Positions 45,107-54,828 are shown, numbered from the stretch's first letter. The stretch is DNA of 64,000 nucleotides from Planctomycetia bacterium (GCA_021413845.1 JAIOPP010000148.1:1-64000), one strand, 5' to 3'. Numbers and translations: made by a program. The notes: generated from the letters alone by a model not told the origin.

Positions 45107-46255
45107 ATGTTGCGCGTCGAAGAATTCTCCGAGCTCAAGGCCATGCCGTCGCTGCGCGCCGTGTGGAACGAGTTGCTGAGCCGGACTCCGCGGGCGGACT
45201 TCTTTCGTTCCTACGATTGGCTCGAAACCTATCTGCGGCACTTCGGTGCAGGGCAACGCTTGCGGCTGCTCGTCGTTCGCGACGACACCACTCCTGCCGA
45301 TGCCGGGCCGATCGGCATCGTGCCGCTGACCGTGCTCACCGAGCCCTCGAAGCTCGGCCCGTTGCGCATCCTGACTTATCCGGCCGCTTATTGGGGTTCG
45401 CATTACGGGCCGATCGGGCCGCAGCCGGAAAAATGCCTCGCCGCCGCGTTGGCGCACGTCGGCCGAACTCGGCGCGATTGGGATCTGCTCGATCTGCGCT
45501 TCGCACCCGACGCCGGCGACGACCCGGCCCGCACCTCGGCGACGATGGCCCGCTCGGGCTTTCGCGCGAGCCCGTCGCTCGTCGACCGAACTTCGTTCAT
45601 CGATCTCCCGGACTCGTTCGACACCTACTTCGCCGGCCGCACGAAGAAATGGCAGGCGAACTATCGCCGGATGTTTCGCAACCTCGCGAAACTCGGCGAC
45701 CTCCGTTGCGTGCGCTATCGTCCGCAAGGGGAAACGTTCGCCGACGACGGCCCGCGCTGGGATCTCTACGATACGTGCGAAGAGCTCGCTCGGCGCAGTT
45801 GGCAAGGAAGCTCGACCGACGGCACCACGCTCACGCACGCCCCGATTCGCCCGTACCTCCGCGAGATGCACGCCACGGCTTGTCGCGCCGGCGCGGCCGA
45901 CCTCACGCTCCTTTACCTCGACGCCGCACCGCTCGCGTTTCTCTACGGCTACCATTACCGCGGCAGCATGTTCTGCCTCCGCACCGGCTTCGACGCGAGG
46001 CTCGCAGCCGACGGCGTCGGGTACGTCGTCTACATGCAGCTGATCGAAGATGCGATTCGCCGCGGCGATCGCCTCATCGACTTGGGCCCGGGCTCGCTCG
46101 AAGCGAAACGGCCGCTCCTCATGCGCACCGAACCGATCTACCGGCACCCGTATGCGAATCCGTTTTCGTTGCGCGGGCTCGCCTGGCGCGCGAAGAATGT
46201 GCTGCAGAGTCCCGGCGCGGCTACGTCAATTCATCAGCTTCACGAGCGCCGCTAA
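45107..46255 (+). CDS. GNAT-like acyltransferase (BioF2/FemAB-type)
   Basis: A 382-residue protein. The opening FRSYDWLETYLRHFGAGQRL and the segment RTKKWQANYRRMFRNLAKLG match the acetyltransferase_6/CelD-FemAB group, which has paired GNAT folds. Later strands include YLDAAPLAFLYGYHYRGSMF and DRLIDLGPGSLEAKRP. These enzymes often act in polysaccharide or peptidoglycan modification. The gene end overlaps the convergent 60-residue zinc-ribbon gene by 30 bases. Confidence 0.85.
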   Translation: MLRVEEFSELKAMPSLRAVWNELLSRTPRADFFRSYDWLETYLRHFGAGQRLRLLVVRDDTTPADAGPIGIVPLTVLTEPSKLGPLRILTYPAAYWGSHYGPIGPQPEKCLAAALAHVGRTRRDWDLLDLRFAPDAGDDPARTSATMARSGFRASPSLVDRTSFIDLPDSFDTYFAGRTKKWQANYRRMFRNLAKLGDLRCVRYRPQGETFADDGPRWDLYDTCEELARRSWQGSSTDGTTLTHAPIRPYLREMHATACRAGAADLTLLYLDAAPLAFLYGYHYRGSMFCLRTGFDARLAADGVGYVVYMQLIEDAIRRGDRLIDLGPGSLEAKRPLLMRTEPIYRHPYANPFSLRGLAWRAKNVLQSPGAATSIHQLHERR

Positions 46256-46408
46256 GCCGACCAGCGACAACACGATCGCCAAAATCAATTGCGGCAGCAG
46301 CGACGGAGCAGGCTTCGGCGGCGGCGTAAACGGACCCGGCTTACCGCAATGCGGACACTGCTTCGCTTCCGAGTTGACGTTGCCGCCGCATTCGCATTTA
46401 AGAATCAT
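46226..46408 (-). CDS. 60-residue zinc-ribbon membrane protein
   Basis: From the ATG at 46408, a short protein with C5, C7, C18 and C21 (KCECGG and CPHCGK) forming a zinc ribbon, a Pro-rich linker (TPPPKPAP) and a C-terminal transmembrane helix (PQLILAIVLSLVGLAALVK). It lies downstream of rph on the same strand. Its end overlaps the convergent acyltransferase gene by 30 bases. Function is unknown. Confidence 0.75.
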   Translation of the reverse strand: MILKCECGGNVNSEAKQCPHCGKPGPFTPPPKPAPSLLPQLILAIVLSLVGLAALVKLMN

Positions 46409-46442
46409 CTTTTCGCCGTCGTCGCTTGCTTCGTGAGGCGCG

Positions 46443-46485
46443 CCCCTCATCCGGCCTTCGGCCACCTTCTCCCGTCGGGAGAAGG
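46443..46485. repeat. Dispersed-type repeat with hairpin
   Basis: The segment contains GGCC-TTC-GGCC and then a 9- to 10-base stem CCTTCTCCC / GGGAGAAGG (46465-46473 and 46477-46485). The sequence is of a kind found as multicopy intergenic repeats in many bacteria. It occupies the gap between rph and the zinc-ribbon gene. Confidence 0.6.
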
Positions 46486-46500
46486 ATTTAGGCTTTGTCG

Positions 46501-47223
46501 TTAGAAGGGCCAGCTCTTTCCTAGGGCGTCTTTCTGCAACTGCGTCAGTTCTTTCATTCCCGTTCGGGCGAGCTTGAGCATTGCCGAAAGCTCCTGTTCG
46601 TCGAACACGGCGTGTTCGCCGGTTCCTTGTACTTCGACGAACTTTCCGGCACCGGTCATGACGACGTTCATGTCCACGTCGGCTTGCGAATCTTCGACGT
46701 AATCGAGATCGAGCACCGGCGCGCCGACGACGATGCCGACGCTCGCCGCCGCGACCGAATCCTTGAGCACGCGCCGCACCGTTTCGGCATCGGCGAAGCT
46801 ACGCACGGCGTCGACCAGCGCGACGAACGCGCCGGTGATGCTTGCGGTGCGCGTGCCGCCGTCGGCTTCGAGCACGTCGCAATCGAGCGCGATGGTCCGT
46901 TCGCCGAGAGCCGTCATATCGACGACGGCCCGCAATGCGCGGCCGATCAAGCGCTGAATCTCGGTCGTACGCCCGTCGACCTTGCCGCCGCGCTCACGCT
47001 GCTTGCGCGGCGTCGTGCTGCCCGGCAGCATGTTATATTCGGCCGTGACCCAACCTTTCCCCTGCCCCTTCATCCACGGCGGCACCGATTGCTCGACGCT
47101 CGCCGTGCAGAGCACGGTCGTCCGGCCGGCCATAATGAGCACGCTGCCGGCCGCGGATCGGGTGTAGCGACGCTTGATTTTCAATTCACGCAATTGCGTG
47201 GGCTTCCGACCGTCGTGGCGCAT
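46501..47223 (-). CDS. rph: Ribonuclease PH
   Basis: A 240-residue phosphorolytic 3' exoribonuclease that trims tRNA precursors. Family motifs are [60 protein letters not shown], and [20 protein letters not shown]. It lies last in the minus-strand arg cluster, with a repeat element in the gap to argF, so cotranscription is possible but not certain. Confidence 0.97.
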   Translation of the reverse strand: MRHDGRKPTQLRELKIKRRYTRSAAGSVLIMAGRTTVLCTASVEQSVPPWMKGQGKGWVTAEYNMLPGSTTPRKQRERGGKVDGRTTEIQRLIGRALRAVVDMTALGERTIALDCDVLEADGGTRTASITGAFVALVDAVRSFADAETVRRVLKDSVAAASVGIVVGAPVLDLDYVEDSQADVDMNVVMTGAGKFVEVQGTGEHAVFDEQELSAMLKLARTGMKELTQLQKDALGKSWPF

Positions 47224-47247
47224 GATGCTGTCGTCCTTCAGTAAATC

Positions 47248-47334
47248 AGCCGGAGGGCGTTAGCCCCCGGTTCGAGAGCGGGATCGATTGCGAGGCGTGC
47301 GTATTCGGAAACCGGACGCTAACGCGTTCCGGCT
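47248..47334. repeat. Planctomycete-type inverted repeat element, copy A
   Basis: Imperfect 25-base arms at 47248-47272 and 47310-47334 (GGGCGTTAGCCCCCGG facing CCGGACGCTAACGC). The right arm ends about five bases before the argF stop codon. A related copy lies at 59384-59471 in opposite orientation, with near-identical arms but a different central part. Confidence 0.85.
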
Positions 47335-47338
47335 GATG

Positions 47339-48256
47339 TCAAGCTTGCGAGGCGAGCAACCAGGCCAAGACACCCTTTTGCACGTGCATCCGGTTGCCGG
47401 CCTGCTGCACGACGACGCTCGACTTCGCATCCATCACTTCATCGGTGACTTCTTCGCCCCGATTGGCGGGGAGACAGTGCATGAAGAGGGCGTCTATCGG
47501 CGCGAGCTTCATGAGCGCGCCGTTTACTTGATAGGCGGCGAACGCCGTCTTCCGCTGCTCCCGTTCGGCTTCTTGGCCCATGCTCGTCCAGACATCGGTA
47601 TAAACCGCGGCGGCCCCTTTCACGGCGGCCTTGGGATCGTCGGTGAGCTGCAAGTCGAGCGTCGGGGTTTCGTCTTTCAACCGCTTCACGTCCGCTTCGG
47701 TGAACTGATACCCCTTCGGTGCCGCGCAAGCGAACGTGAGGCCGAGCTTGCCGCACCCTTCGGCCAAGCTGCTCGCCACGTTATTCGCATCGCCGACGTA
47801 AGCGACCTTGAGCCCCTTGAGCTTGCCGAAATGCTCGCGCACCGTATACAGATCGGCCAAGGCCTGGCACGGATGCGAGAGGTCGGTGAGGCCGTTGATG
47901 ACGGGGCAACTGCTATGCGCCGCGAGATCGAGCACCTTCTGGTGCGTCTTCGCCCGGACGACGATCACATCGACGAACTCGCTGAGCACGCGGCCGAAAT
48001 CGCCGATCGATTCGCGCGAGCCCCACCCGACCTCTTCGCCGAGAAACAAGCTGCCGCCGCCGAGGTGCGTCATGCCGGCTTCGAAACTGACGCGGGTCCG
48101 CAACGACGGCTTTTGAAACAGCAGCGCCATCACGCGGCCCGGCAGCAGCGGCTCGCGGATGCCGCGTTCGAACTTCGTTTTCAAGTCTTCCGTGATCGCG
48201 AAGATCCGCTCGATCTCGGCGCTCGTCAAATCATGCAGGGTGAAAAGATGTCGCAT
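47339..48256 (-). CDS. argF: Ornithine carbamoyltransferase
   Basis: A 305-residue enzyme from the ATG at 48256; a GTG at 48274 is an alternative. The carbamoyl-phosphate loop is FQKPSLRTRVSFEAGMTHL (the family STRTR-type site), and the ornithine loop is FMHCLPANRGEEVTDEV. The central segment HPCQALADLYTVREHFGKLK is also typical. It makes citrulline in arginine biosynthesis and lies downstream of argD and argB on the minus strand. Confidence 0.96.
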   Translation of the reverse strand: MRHLFTLHDLTSAEIERIFAITEDLKTKFERGIREPLLPGRVMALLFQKPSLRTRVSFEAGMTHLGGGSLFLGEEVGWGSRESIGDFGRVLSEFVDVIVVRAKTHQKVLDLAAHSSCPVINGLTDLSHPCQALADLYTVREHFGKLKGLKVAYVGDANNVASSLAEGCGKLGLTFACAAPKGYQFTEADVKRLKDETPTLDLQLTDDPKAAVKGAAAVYTDVWTSMGQEAEREQRKTAFAAYQVNGALMKLAPIDALFMHCLPANRGEEVTDEVMDAKSSVVVQQAGNRMHVQKGVLAWLLASQA

Positions 48257-48339
48257 CTCAAAATTACCGATCACGAAAAGAAATGAATCCTCAGAGAGCT
48301 CGCATCGTCACCCGCCGCCGAAGCGCGGCAGCCGCGTCG

Positions 48340-49536
48340 TCAGCGAGCATGTTCCTTAATCACGTCGCACAGAACGTCGCACGCTTCCTCGGCCTGCGCG
48401 AGCGACAAGTTCATCGCCGGCAATAAGCGGATCACCGTGCCGTGCGTGCAGTTGATGAGCAGTTTTCGCTCCATGCAGGCCTTCACGAGCGGTGCTCCTT
48501 CGATCATCAACTCGATGCCGATCATCACGCCGAGCACTCGCACTTCCTTGATAAGCTCGCATTCGGCCTGCAAAGCGGTCATGCGGCGCTTGAACACTTC
48601 GCCGACTTTCTTCGCGGCTTCCAAAAGATTCTCTTGTTCGATCATCTCCAGCGCCGCGATGCCGGCTCGGGCCGCGATCGGGTTGCCGCCGTAGGTCGCG
48701 GCGTGCATTCCCGGTCGGAGGCTCGGAGCGATTTCTTTCGTCGTCATCAGCGCGCCGCCGGCGATCCCGCCGCAGAGGGCCTTAGCGAGCGTCATCACGT
48801 CGGGCACGACGTTGAAATGCTGATACGCGAACCAGTGCCCGGTTCGTCCGCAGCCCGACTGCACTTCGTCGAAGATGAGCAGAAGGTCGTGTTTGTTACA
48901 AAGCTCCCGCAGGCCTTTCAAGAAGCCGGGGGGCGGAATGTTGATTCCCCCTTCCCCTTGCACCGGCTCGATCATGATCGCGATCGTTTCGTTGTCGACG
49001 AGCTTCGCGACCGCTTCCAAGTCGCCGAACGGAGCGTAGGTGAAGCCCGCCAGTATCGGGCCGAGCCCATCGTGGTATTTCGGCTGAGCCGTCGCGGAGA
49101 CGGAACCCATCGTCCGGCCGTGGAAGCCGTTTTCGAAGGTGATGATCTTGTAGCGTCCCTTGCCGTGCAGCCGGGCGAGCTTGATCGCGGCCTCGTTGGC
49201 TTCGGCCCCGGAGTTGCAAAAGAAGGCCTGTCCGCCGAAGCTCCGGTCGCTCAATGCTTTGGCCCACAGGCCTTGCGCCTCGGTATACCAAGTGTTAGGC
49301 ACGTGGATCAGCGTGGCGACTTGTTCCTGCACGGCGCGCACGATCGGCTCTGGGCAGTGCCCGAGGAGGTTGCAGCCCCAGCCCGGAAACAGATCGAGAT
49401 ACTTGTTGCCTTCGGCGTCCCACACATAGGAGCCTTCGCCGCGCACGAGGCAGACGGGGTAGCGGCCGTAGTTCGGCACCACGTATTGCTTGAACAGTTC
49501 GACGGTCTCGGCGGACCCCATCACGGCTGTGCTCAC
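48340..49536 (-). CDS. argD: Acetylornithine aminotransferase
   Basis: A 398-residue class-III PLP enzyme. I chose GTG 49536 because AAGGAG lies 6-7 bases upstream; the longer frame has no family match before it. Motifs: LDLFPGWGCNLLGHCPEPIV, FFCNSGAEANEAAIKLAR, FDEVQSGCGRTGHWFAYQHF and DVMTLAKALCGGIAGGALM with the PLP-binding Lys in TLAKAL. It converts N-acetylglutamate semialdehyde to N-acetylornithine. It lies between argB and argF. Confidence 0.95.
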   Translation of the reverse strand: MSTAVMGSAETVELFKQYVVPNYGRYPVCLVRGEGSYVWDAEGNKYLDLFPGWGCNLLGHCPEPIVRAVQEQVATLIHVPNTWYTEAQGLWAKALSDRSFGGQAFFCNSGAEANEAAIKLARLHGKGRYKIITFENGFHGRTMGSVSATAQPKYHDGLGPILAGFTYAPFGDLEAVAKLVDNETIAIMIEPVQGEGGINIPPPGFLKGLRELCNKHDLLLIFDEVQSGCGRTGHWFAYQHFNVVPDVMTLAKALCGGIAGGALMTTKEIAPSLRPGMHAATYGGNPIAARAGIAALEMIEQENLLEAAKKVGEVFKRRMTALQAECELIKEVRVLGVMIGIELMIEGAPLVKACMERKLLINCTHGTVIRLLPAMNLSLAQAEEACDVLCDVIKEHAR

Positions 49537-49654
49537 GGCCTTCTCCTTAGCAAAAACATGCGAACGGCGCCCCACGCGGCAACCAACTCGGGTTCGCAAA
49601 CGGGCTCGGCGAAAAACTCGCAAACCGTTACGATACCCCCGCACCTCAGCGGGT

Positions 49655-50536
49655 TCACCCCGGATAGATTTCGGTCCCGACTCCGCGACTCGTAAAGATT
49701 TCCAAGAGCAACGAATGCCGCTCTCGACCATCGATGATGTGAACCTTGCGAATCCCTTTTTCGATCGGCTCGATGCAGGCCTGCAATTTCGGAATCATGC
49801 CGGCATCGACGACCCCCGTGTCGATCAGCTTTTGCGCTTCGCCGACCGTGAGCGAGCGAATGACCGTGTTCGGGTCGTTCTTGTCTAGGCGGACGCCGTT
49901 GATATCGCTGAGAAAGACAAGCTTTTCGGCCCCCATCGCCACGGCGACGGCGGTCGCCGCGGTGTCGGCATTGACGTTGTATTTCTGGCCGAGCTCGTCG
50001 ATGCACATCGACGGAATCACGGGCAAGATTCGGCCGACGCAGAAGTTTTCGATCGTCGAACGATCGACGCTCGTCACTTCGCCGACGAAGCCGAGGTCGA
50101 GCGGCTTGCCGTCGGGCCCCGGCAATGAGAGCTTGCGTCCGTAGAGAACGTTCATCGCGCGGCGAAAGTTGAGCGGTGCTGCCCGGCCGCCGAGTTCTTC
50201 CATCCGCTTGGCGATCGACTCGCTGGTATCGATCGCGAGCGAGCGCTCGACGATCTCGAGCACGGCTGCGTCGGTGTAGCGTCGGCCTTGCACCCAGCGC
50301 GGGGTGAGGCCGGCCTTTTCCATCTCGCGGCTGATGGAAGCGCCGCCGCCGTGGACGATGACCGGCCGCATGCCGACCGTTTCCATGAAGAGAATATCGA
50401 GCAGCAGATGCCGCAGCGCGTTGATGTCTTCCATGACGCTCCCGCCGAGCTTGATCACGGTGACCTTATCGCGAAACTTGCGAATCCACTCACAAGCTTC
50501 GATCAGGACGTCGGCCTTCTGTACGGCAGTGTCCAA
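49655..50536 (-). CDS. argB: Acetylglutamate kinase
   Basis: A 293-residue kinase. A TTG at 50536 is the best start: GGGAG is 7 bases upstream and the family N-terminus KADVLIEACEWIRKFRDKVT follows; no ATG fits. Motifs: VIKLGGSVMEDINALRHLLL, MRPVIVHGGGASISREMEKA, NVNADTAATAVAVAMGAEKL and FLSDINGVRLDKND. It catalyses the second step of arginine synthesis. The following minus-strand genes are argD, argF and rph. Confidence 0.94.
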   Translation of the reverse strand: MDTAVQKADVLIEACEWIRKFRDKVTVIKLGGSVMEDINALRHLLLDILFMETVGMRPVIVHGGGASISREMEKAGLTPRWVQGRRYTDAAVLEIVERSLAIDTSESIAKRMEELGGRAAPLNFRRAMNVLYGRKLSLPGPDGKPLDLGFVGEVTSVDRSTIENFCVGRILPVIPSMCIDELGQKYNVNADTAATAVAVAMGAEKLVFLSDINGVRLDKNDPNTVIRSLTVGEAQKLIDTGVVDAGMIPKLQACIEPIEKGIRKVHIIDGRERHSLLLEIFTSRGVGTEIYPG

Positions 50537-50955
50537 CAGCGCGCTCCCAAAAACTTCGAAACAGGCCTTTGAAATTCGATCGGTTCGTGCCTCAAGTCGC
50601 CGCGGATCAATGGGCGAACCCGACTGACGTCGAATCCCGACCGAGACCGACTCAGCGAGCGAGGCAACGATGAAGGAAACCGAGTATTTTACGATGCCCC
50701 GGGGGGGTGTCAACGCCGGCTCGACCACGGATCGGCCCCCCTCCGGCGAGACGTTAGCGCCGTGTGAGCGCGAATTAAGCACTCTGCCCCGCAAGCGGAG
50801 CCGGTTCCTTGTCACGATGATCGCGTGAGCGGACGGCGCTCCGGATCGGCCGAGCGTGGCCGCTGCCGAGCGTTTGCCTTATGATGTCCGTGGCGGACGA
50901 TCGATCGGCGGCGGGCCGGCGAGCCGATGCCACCACAAAACCTTCGGCTTTTTTC

Positions 50956-52824
50956 ATGTGCGATTTCCGCAGCTTTTCGGCGTTCGCCTTCGCGGCGGTC
51001 CTGGCGCTTGCGCCGAACATCGCCGGCGCGGCCGAAGCGCCCGAGCAGCAGCCGCGCCCTGAGCTCCAGTCGCGCATCGAGGCGCTCGTCGCGAAGCTTT
51101 CCAGCGACGATTTCTCGGTCCGTAACGAAGCGCTCCGCAAGCTCGAAGCCCTCGCGGCAGACCGTGCCTCGTCCGCTCAAGTTCGGCGTGCGATCGAAGG
51201 CCGGCTGGCTGCGAAGCCGGTCGATTGGGAAGCTCGTGCATTGTTGGAAAGCGTGCGCCGCCGGCTGCCGGAAGCCGCTCAAGCTGTGAAACCAAACGAC
51301 CTTGCCACGCCCGAGGCGATCGACGCGATCTTTCAAGATTTGGAATCGAATCGGTTCGCCGATCGCGAGCAAGCGGCCGAACGTTTGAAGCCGGCCGCCG
51401 TGCATCCGGCGACATGCGGCCTCGTCATGCTGCGAATCAAGAAACGGTTCGACAACCCTTCGCTGGACTTGGAATCGGTTCGTCGCTTGGCGCCCTTGTG
51501 GTCGGACTCCTGGGGGACTTGGCTCCTGTCTGCCACGGAGACGACGGCGAAAGCGCCGGCCGGGGAGGCGCTGGGAACCGCCCCGATGCAAATCACGGAC
51601 AAGCAGATCGCTGACAAGATTACTGATAAGCAAATTACAGAGCAGGTCGATCGCCTCATCGTCTCTTCGCCGCCGAACCAGCCGACGGCCCATCCGCTAT
51701 TGGCCCCCTCTGCCGCGGCCGAGCGCGAGCTGCTGTATTATCTGGCTCGCGAAGATGTGTCGCCGCGCGTCTGCGCCGCGTTGGAACAACGCTTGAAACA
51801 AGCGGCGGCGCAAGGTTTGGGTCCCGAGGCGTTCGATCGTTTGCAGCGGGTTTTCGATTGGAGCCGGCCGGCGATGGTGGCCGAGTATTGGCAGATGGGA
51901 GAACAGAAGTCGATGCAGCATTTGCTGATCGGCGTCCCCAACCAGCCGGCAGGCGCGCTCAATGCGAGCTTGTTCGATCGGTGCGATGAGAAATTCGCCC
52001 ATTGCGTCAGCGGCAACTCGCTGTCGCCCGGCGACTGGCCCGTCGGCATCTTCTTTCCGCATCCGTCCGCGATGCAGGGAGACGCGCAGTTCCACTTAAA
52101 GAACTTGCCGACCCCGCGCCGTCGCTTGGCGTACGAATACGAGGTGCCCACGGCCATGTCGCGCGAGAAGCAACTCACGATCGACACCGCCCGACGTAAG
52201 CAAATCTCGCGACGGACTTGCGCCCACTGGGTCGAAGCGAAGCGCGAACTCACGGATCGTGAGGTCGACATGTTGGAGCAACTCGATCCCGACGAGGTCT
52301 CGCGATTCGTCGGCCCTTATTTGCAAGGGGTGCCCGATCGTCGCTTGGAAAACGGTTCGCCGACGGCGTTCGGCAACGGCAGCGCGCATGGCAACCTCTG
52401 CTATAAGCTCTCCCTGATCGGCACGGCCGAGGCGGGCCCGGCACTCATCGGGGCCATCGAGAAGCGCCGCGTCTTAGAGCCGACCACCGCGACACCCTAT
52501 CGGATGGATTGGATCTGCTTGTTCGTATTGGGCGAGCGCGTCGGCTGGCCGGGCCTCGACGATTGGCTCGTCGCGCAGCTCGATCGCACCGACGCGATCA
52601 GCATCCGCGAGCCGTCGGTTGCCGATGTCGGCGCGAGTGCCGCCGCCTTACTCGTGCAGCGACATGGCCGAACCCCGTCGGAATTCGGGCTAGAGCGGCA
52701 AATGTTCGCCGAGTTGATCGACCTGGAGAACCCTGGTTTTCGCTTTAGCAAGCCGGAAGGCCGCGCCGACGTGAAGAAATGGTGGTTGCAGACGAAAGAA
52801 GCCGAAAGAAAAGTCGCCCCCTAG
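50956..52824 (+). CDS. Secreted helical-repeat protein of unknown function
   Basis: A 622-residue protein. The ATG at 50956 gives a signal peptide (SFSAFAFAAVLALAPNIAGA); the frame upstream looks non-coding. Residues 40-130 are helical and HEAT-like (LVAKLSSDDFSVRNEALRKL, then similar helices at LESNRFADREQAAERLKP). A short internal repeat lies near residues 213-230. The C-terminal half has alpha-helical segments such as LEQRLKQAAAQGLGPEAFDR. No named family beyond HEAT-like character. Confidence 0.75.
   Translation: MCDFRSFSAFAFAAVLALAPNIAGAAEAPEQQPRPELQSRIEALVAKLSSDDFSVRNEALRKLEALAADRASSAQVRRAIEGRLAAKPVDWEARALLESVRRRLPEAAQAVKPNDLATPEAIDAIFQDLESNRFADREQAAERLKPAAVHPATCGLVMLRIKKRFDNPSLDLESVRRLAPLWSDSWGTWLLSATETTAKAPAGEALGTAPMQITDKQIADKITDKQITEQVDRLIVSSPPNQPTAHPLLAPSAAAERELLYYLAREDVSPRVCAALEQRLKQAAAQGLGPEAFDRLQRVFDWSRPAMVAEYWQMGEQKSMQHLLIGVPNQPAGALNASLFDRCDEKFAHCVSGNSLSPGDWPVGIFFPHPSAMQGDAQFHLKNLPTPRRRLAYEYEVPTAMSREKQLTIDTARRKQISRRTCAHWVEAKRELTDREVDMLEQLDPDEVSRFVGPYLQGVPDRRLENGSPTAFGNGSAHGNLCYKLSLIGTAEAGPALIGAIEKRRVLEPTTATPYRMDWICLFVLGERVGWPGLDDWLVAQLDRTDAISIREPSVADVGASAAALLVQRHGRTPSEFGLERQMFAELIDLENPGFRFSKPEGRADVKKWWLQTKEAERKVAP
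51592..51645 (+). repeat. Two 27-base in-frame direct repeats
   Basis: Codons for ITDKQIADK (51592-51618) are followed directly by codons for ITDKQITEQ (51619-51645). Protein identity is high but codons differ at many third positions, so the duplication is old or was maintained at protein level. Confidence 0.7.
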
Positions 52825-53140
52825 CGTATCTCGCGGCAATTTCGTCTCGTCTAGGGCCGAATTCGGTTTGACGTAAATCCGCCGGATGGTTGTAATAACG
52901 CAGTCGTTCGATTTTTCGTTGGGTAGACGCAAAATCGACTGGCGCAGGTGCGATGCCGTGTGGGCTCGGTCGGATTCGACCAAGCCGGCGGGATCGCGCT
53001 GCGGCGATAGAGCGGCGAGCGCTGGGTAGGCCTTGCCGTTCTGGTTGTAGAAGCTTGGGAACTGTTTCACTTCGCAGAGTTCGATTCGGCAGCGTGCTTG
53101 CGCGCACTGCCCGACACGACTGCGATCAGGGTGCGCACTC
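52825..53140. other. Gap with possible decayed coding sequence
   Basis: About 316 bases. Nothing convincing is encoded on the plus strand. On the minus strand two frames give protein-like stretches (for example SFYNQNGKAYPALAALSPQ in one, and RKIERLRYYNHPADLRQ in another), which could be a frameshifted gene remnant. I cannot assign a family. Confidence 0.35.
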
Positions 53141-53749
53141 ATGGTACGATCGGGTTTGCCCGCATCTCGGCTTGCGCCGAAAGTGTGGCCGGCTGCGACG
53201 ATCCTCTTCGCAGGACCGCTGGGATCCGGCGTCGGCATTGCCGCCGATATCCTGGCCGACGTTGCGCGCTTGAGCCACCGCACGGTTGCTCGCCGCCGCA
53301 ACTTCACGCACCTCGCTCACTCGTCGACGGCGATTGCTTCGTCGACCCCGGCGAAAGTCGGCGTCTTGCAACTCGTCTCTTACGGCGATGCGACGCACGC
53401 AGCCGATGCCGGCGTGATCGATCTCGCGATCGCCTGGGACCACGCTTCCGCCGCCGCATTGCGAGCCGCGGGGGTCGAAGCCGGCGAATGGATCGTCGTC
53501 GATTCGACTTCGCCGCGCGATTCGGAAGTCCCGACTTGGCGGCGCGATCTGCTCACTGATTCTGCACTCCCCAACTCTACAACTTCGACCGCCGAACCGA
53601 TTCATCCGTCGGCGTCGTCGACTGGGCTGCAACGCACGGCCCGAGCGCTCAAGTTGCTCAGCCGTCGCACGCCGTTCACGCGCGAACTTTGGCAACGGGT
53701 TCTCAAGCTGCACGCCCCCGCACGGCGACGACGGGCCGCAACGGCCTGA
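53141..53749 (+). CDS. Hypothetical protein, 202 residues
   Basis: An open frame with codon use like its neighbours, most clearly between 53220 and 53520 (VGVLQLVSYGDATHAADAG, VIDLAIAWDHASAAALRAAG). The start is uncertain and the C-terminus is basic. No domain recognised. It is convergent with the epimerase gene. It might be a degraded gene rather than an intact one. Confidence 0.5.
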   Translation: MVRSGLPASRLAPKVWPAATILFAGPLGSGVGIAADILADVARLSHRTVARRRNFTHLAHSSTAIASSTPAKVGVLQLVSYGDATHAADAGVIDLAIAWDHASAAALRAAGVEAGEWIVVDSTSPRDSEVPTWRRDLLTDSALPNSTTSTAEPIHPSASSTGLQRTARALKLLSRRTPFTRELWQRVLKLHAPARRRRAATA

Positions 53750-53795
53750 TTCTCGAACGCTCTAATTCGCGACAGAGAGCGAATCCGAACACGCC

Positions 53796-54788
53796 CTACG
53801 TGCGGCTCGCGTTCCATTGGCCCGACAAGTCGGCCGAGCCATGCTTGCGATACCAATCGCAGAACGCACGTACGCCGTCGTCGAACGAGGTCTTCGGCGC
53901 GTAGTTCAACAAACGTTTGGCCTTCGATAAGTCGGCGTGCGTGACCGGCATTTCTCCCTCTTTCGCCGGCAGGCGATGAATCGCGGCCGCGCGGCCGAGC
54001 GTTCGTTCCAGCGTCGCGATCACTTCGCGCATCGCGATCGGCTCGTCGTGGCCGAGGTTGATCGCTTCGCCAAGGCAGCCGTCGGCGGTGAGTATCGCTT
54101 CCAGGCCGTCGCAGAGATCGTCGATGTAGGTGAAGTCGCGACGAATCGAACCGTCGCCGAACAGCGGCACCGGCCGATCGTGCAGAATCGCCTCGGTGAA
54201 GATCGACAGCGCCAGGTCGGGTCGCAAGCGCGGCCCATACACGCTGAACGGCCGCACGATGACGACCGGCACTTGATACAAGTCGTGATAGGTGAGGCCG
54301 AACGTTTCCGCGGCCCGTTTGCTTGCGCCGTAGGGGCTCAGCGGCACTCCGAGCGGGGCGTCTTCCTGAAACGGCGCCACGGCGTTTCGGCCGTAAACCG
54401 TCGACGACGACGCGAGCACGAACCGCCGCACCGGATGTTTGCGTGCCGCCTCCAAAAGAGCGAGCGTGCCGCCGACGTTGTGCTGCTGATAAGGAAACGG
54501 ATTCGCCAAGCTATAGCGTACGCCGGCATACGCGCCGAGATGCACGACGAACTCCACCTGCTCCTCGGCGAACAAGCGCTCCATCCTCGGGGCATCGCAA
54601 AACGAAGTCTCGACCATCCGCACGCGCGGCTCGGCGGCGAAGCCCAAGGTGTTCGTGCGCTTCAGCGCCGGCTCGTAGTAGTCGTTGTAGTCGTCGAGGC
54701 AGATCAGGCGCGCTTCCGGCCGGCGCAACAGTCGTTCGATGAGCCGACTGCCGATGAAACCGGCACCGCCGGTGATGAGAACGTTCAT
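53796..54788 (-). CDS. NAD-dependent sugar epimerase (UDP-glucuronate 4-epimerase type)
   Basis: A 330-residue extended SDR enzyme. The NAD-binding motif is MNVLITGGAGFIGSRLIERL and the catalytic site is SSSTVYG with YGASKRAAE (Tyr-x-x-x-Lys). GVRYSLANPFPYQQHNVGGT and RRDFTYIDDLCDGLEAILTA are typical of UDP-glucuronate 4-epimerases. It follows a GT2 glycosyltransferase on the same strand with a 40-base gap, so the pair probably acts in glycan synthesis. Confidence 0.9.
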   Translation of the reverse strand: MNVLITGGAGFIGSRLIERLLRRPEARLICLDDYNDYYEPALKRTNTLGFAAEPRVRMVETSFCDAPRMERLFAEEQVEFVVHLGAYAGVRYSLANPFPYQQHNVGGTLALLEAARKHPVRRFVLASSSTVYGRNAVAPFQEDAPLGVPLSPYGASKRAAETFGLTYHDLYQVPVVIVRPFSVYGPRLRPDLALSIFTEAILHDRPVPLFGDGSIRRDFTYIDDLCDGLEAILTADGCLGEAINLGHDEPIAMREVIATLERTLGRAAAIHRLPAKEGEMPVTHADLSKAKRLLNYAPKTSFDDGVRAFCDWYRKHGSADLSGQWNASRT

Positions 54789-54828
54789 GCCGAGTCGCTC
54801 CTTCCGCACGTCGCGAGCGAAGAGATGA

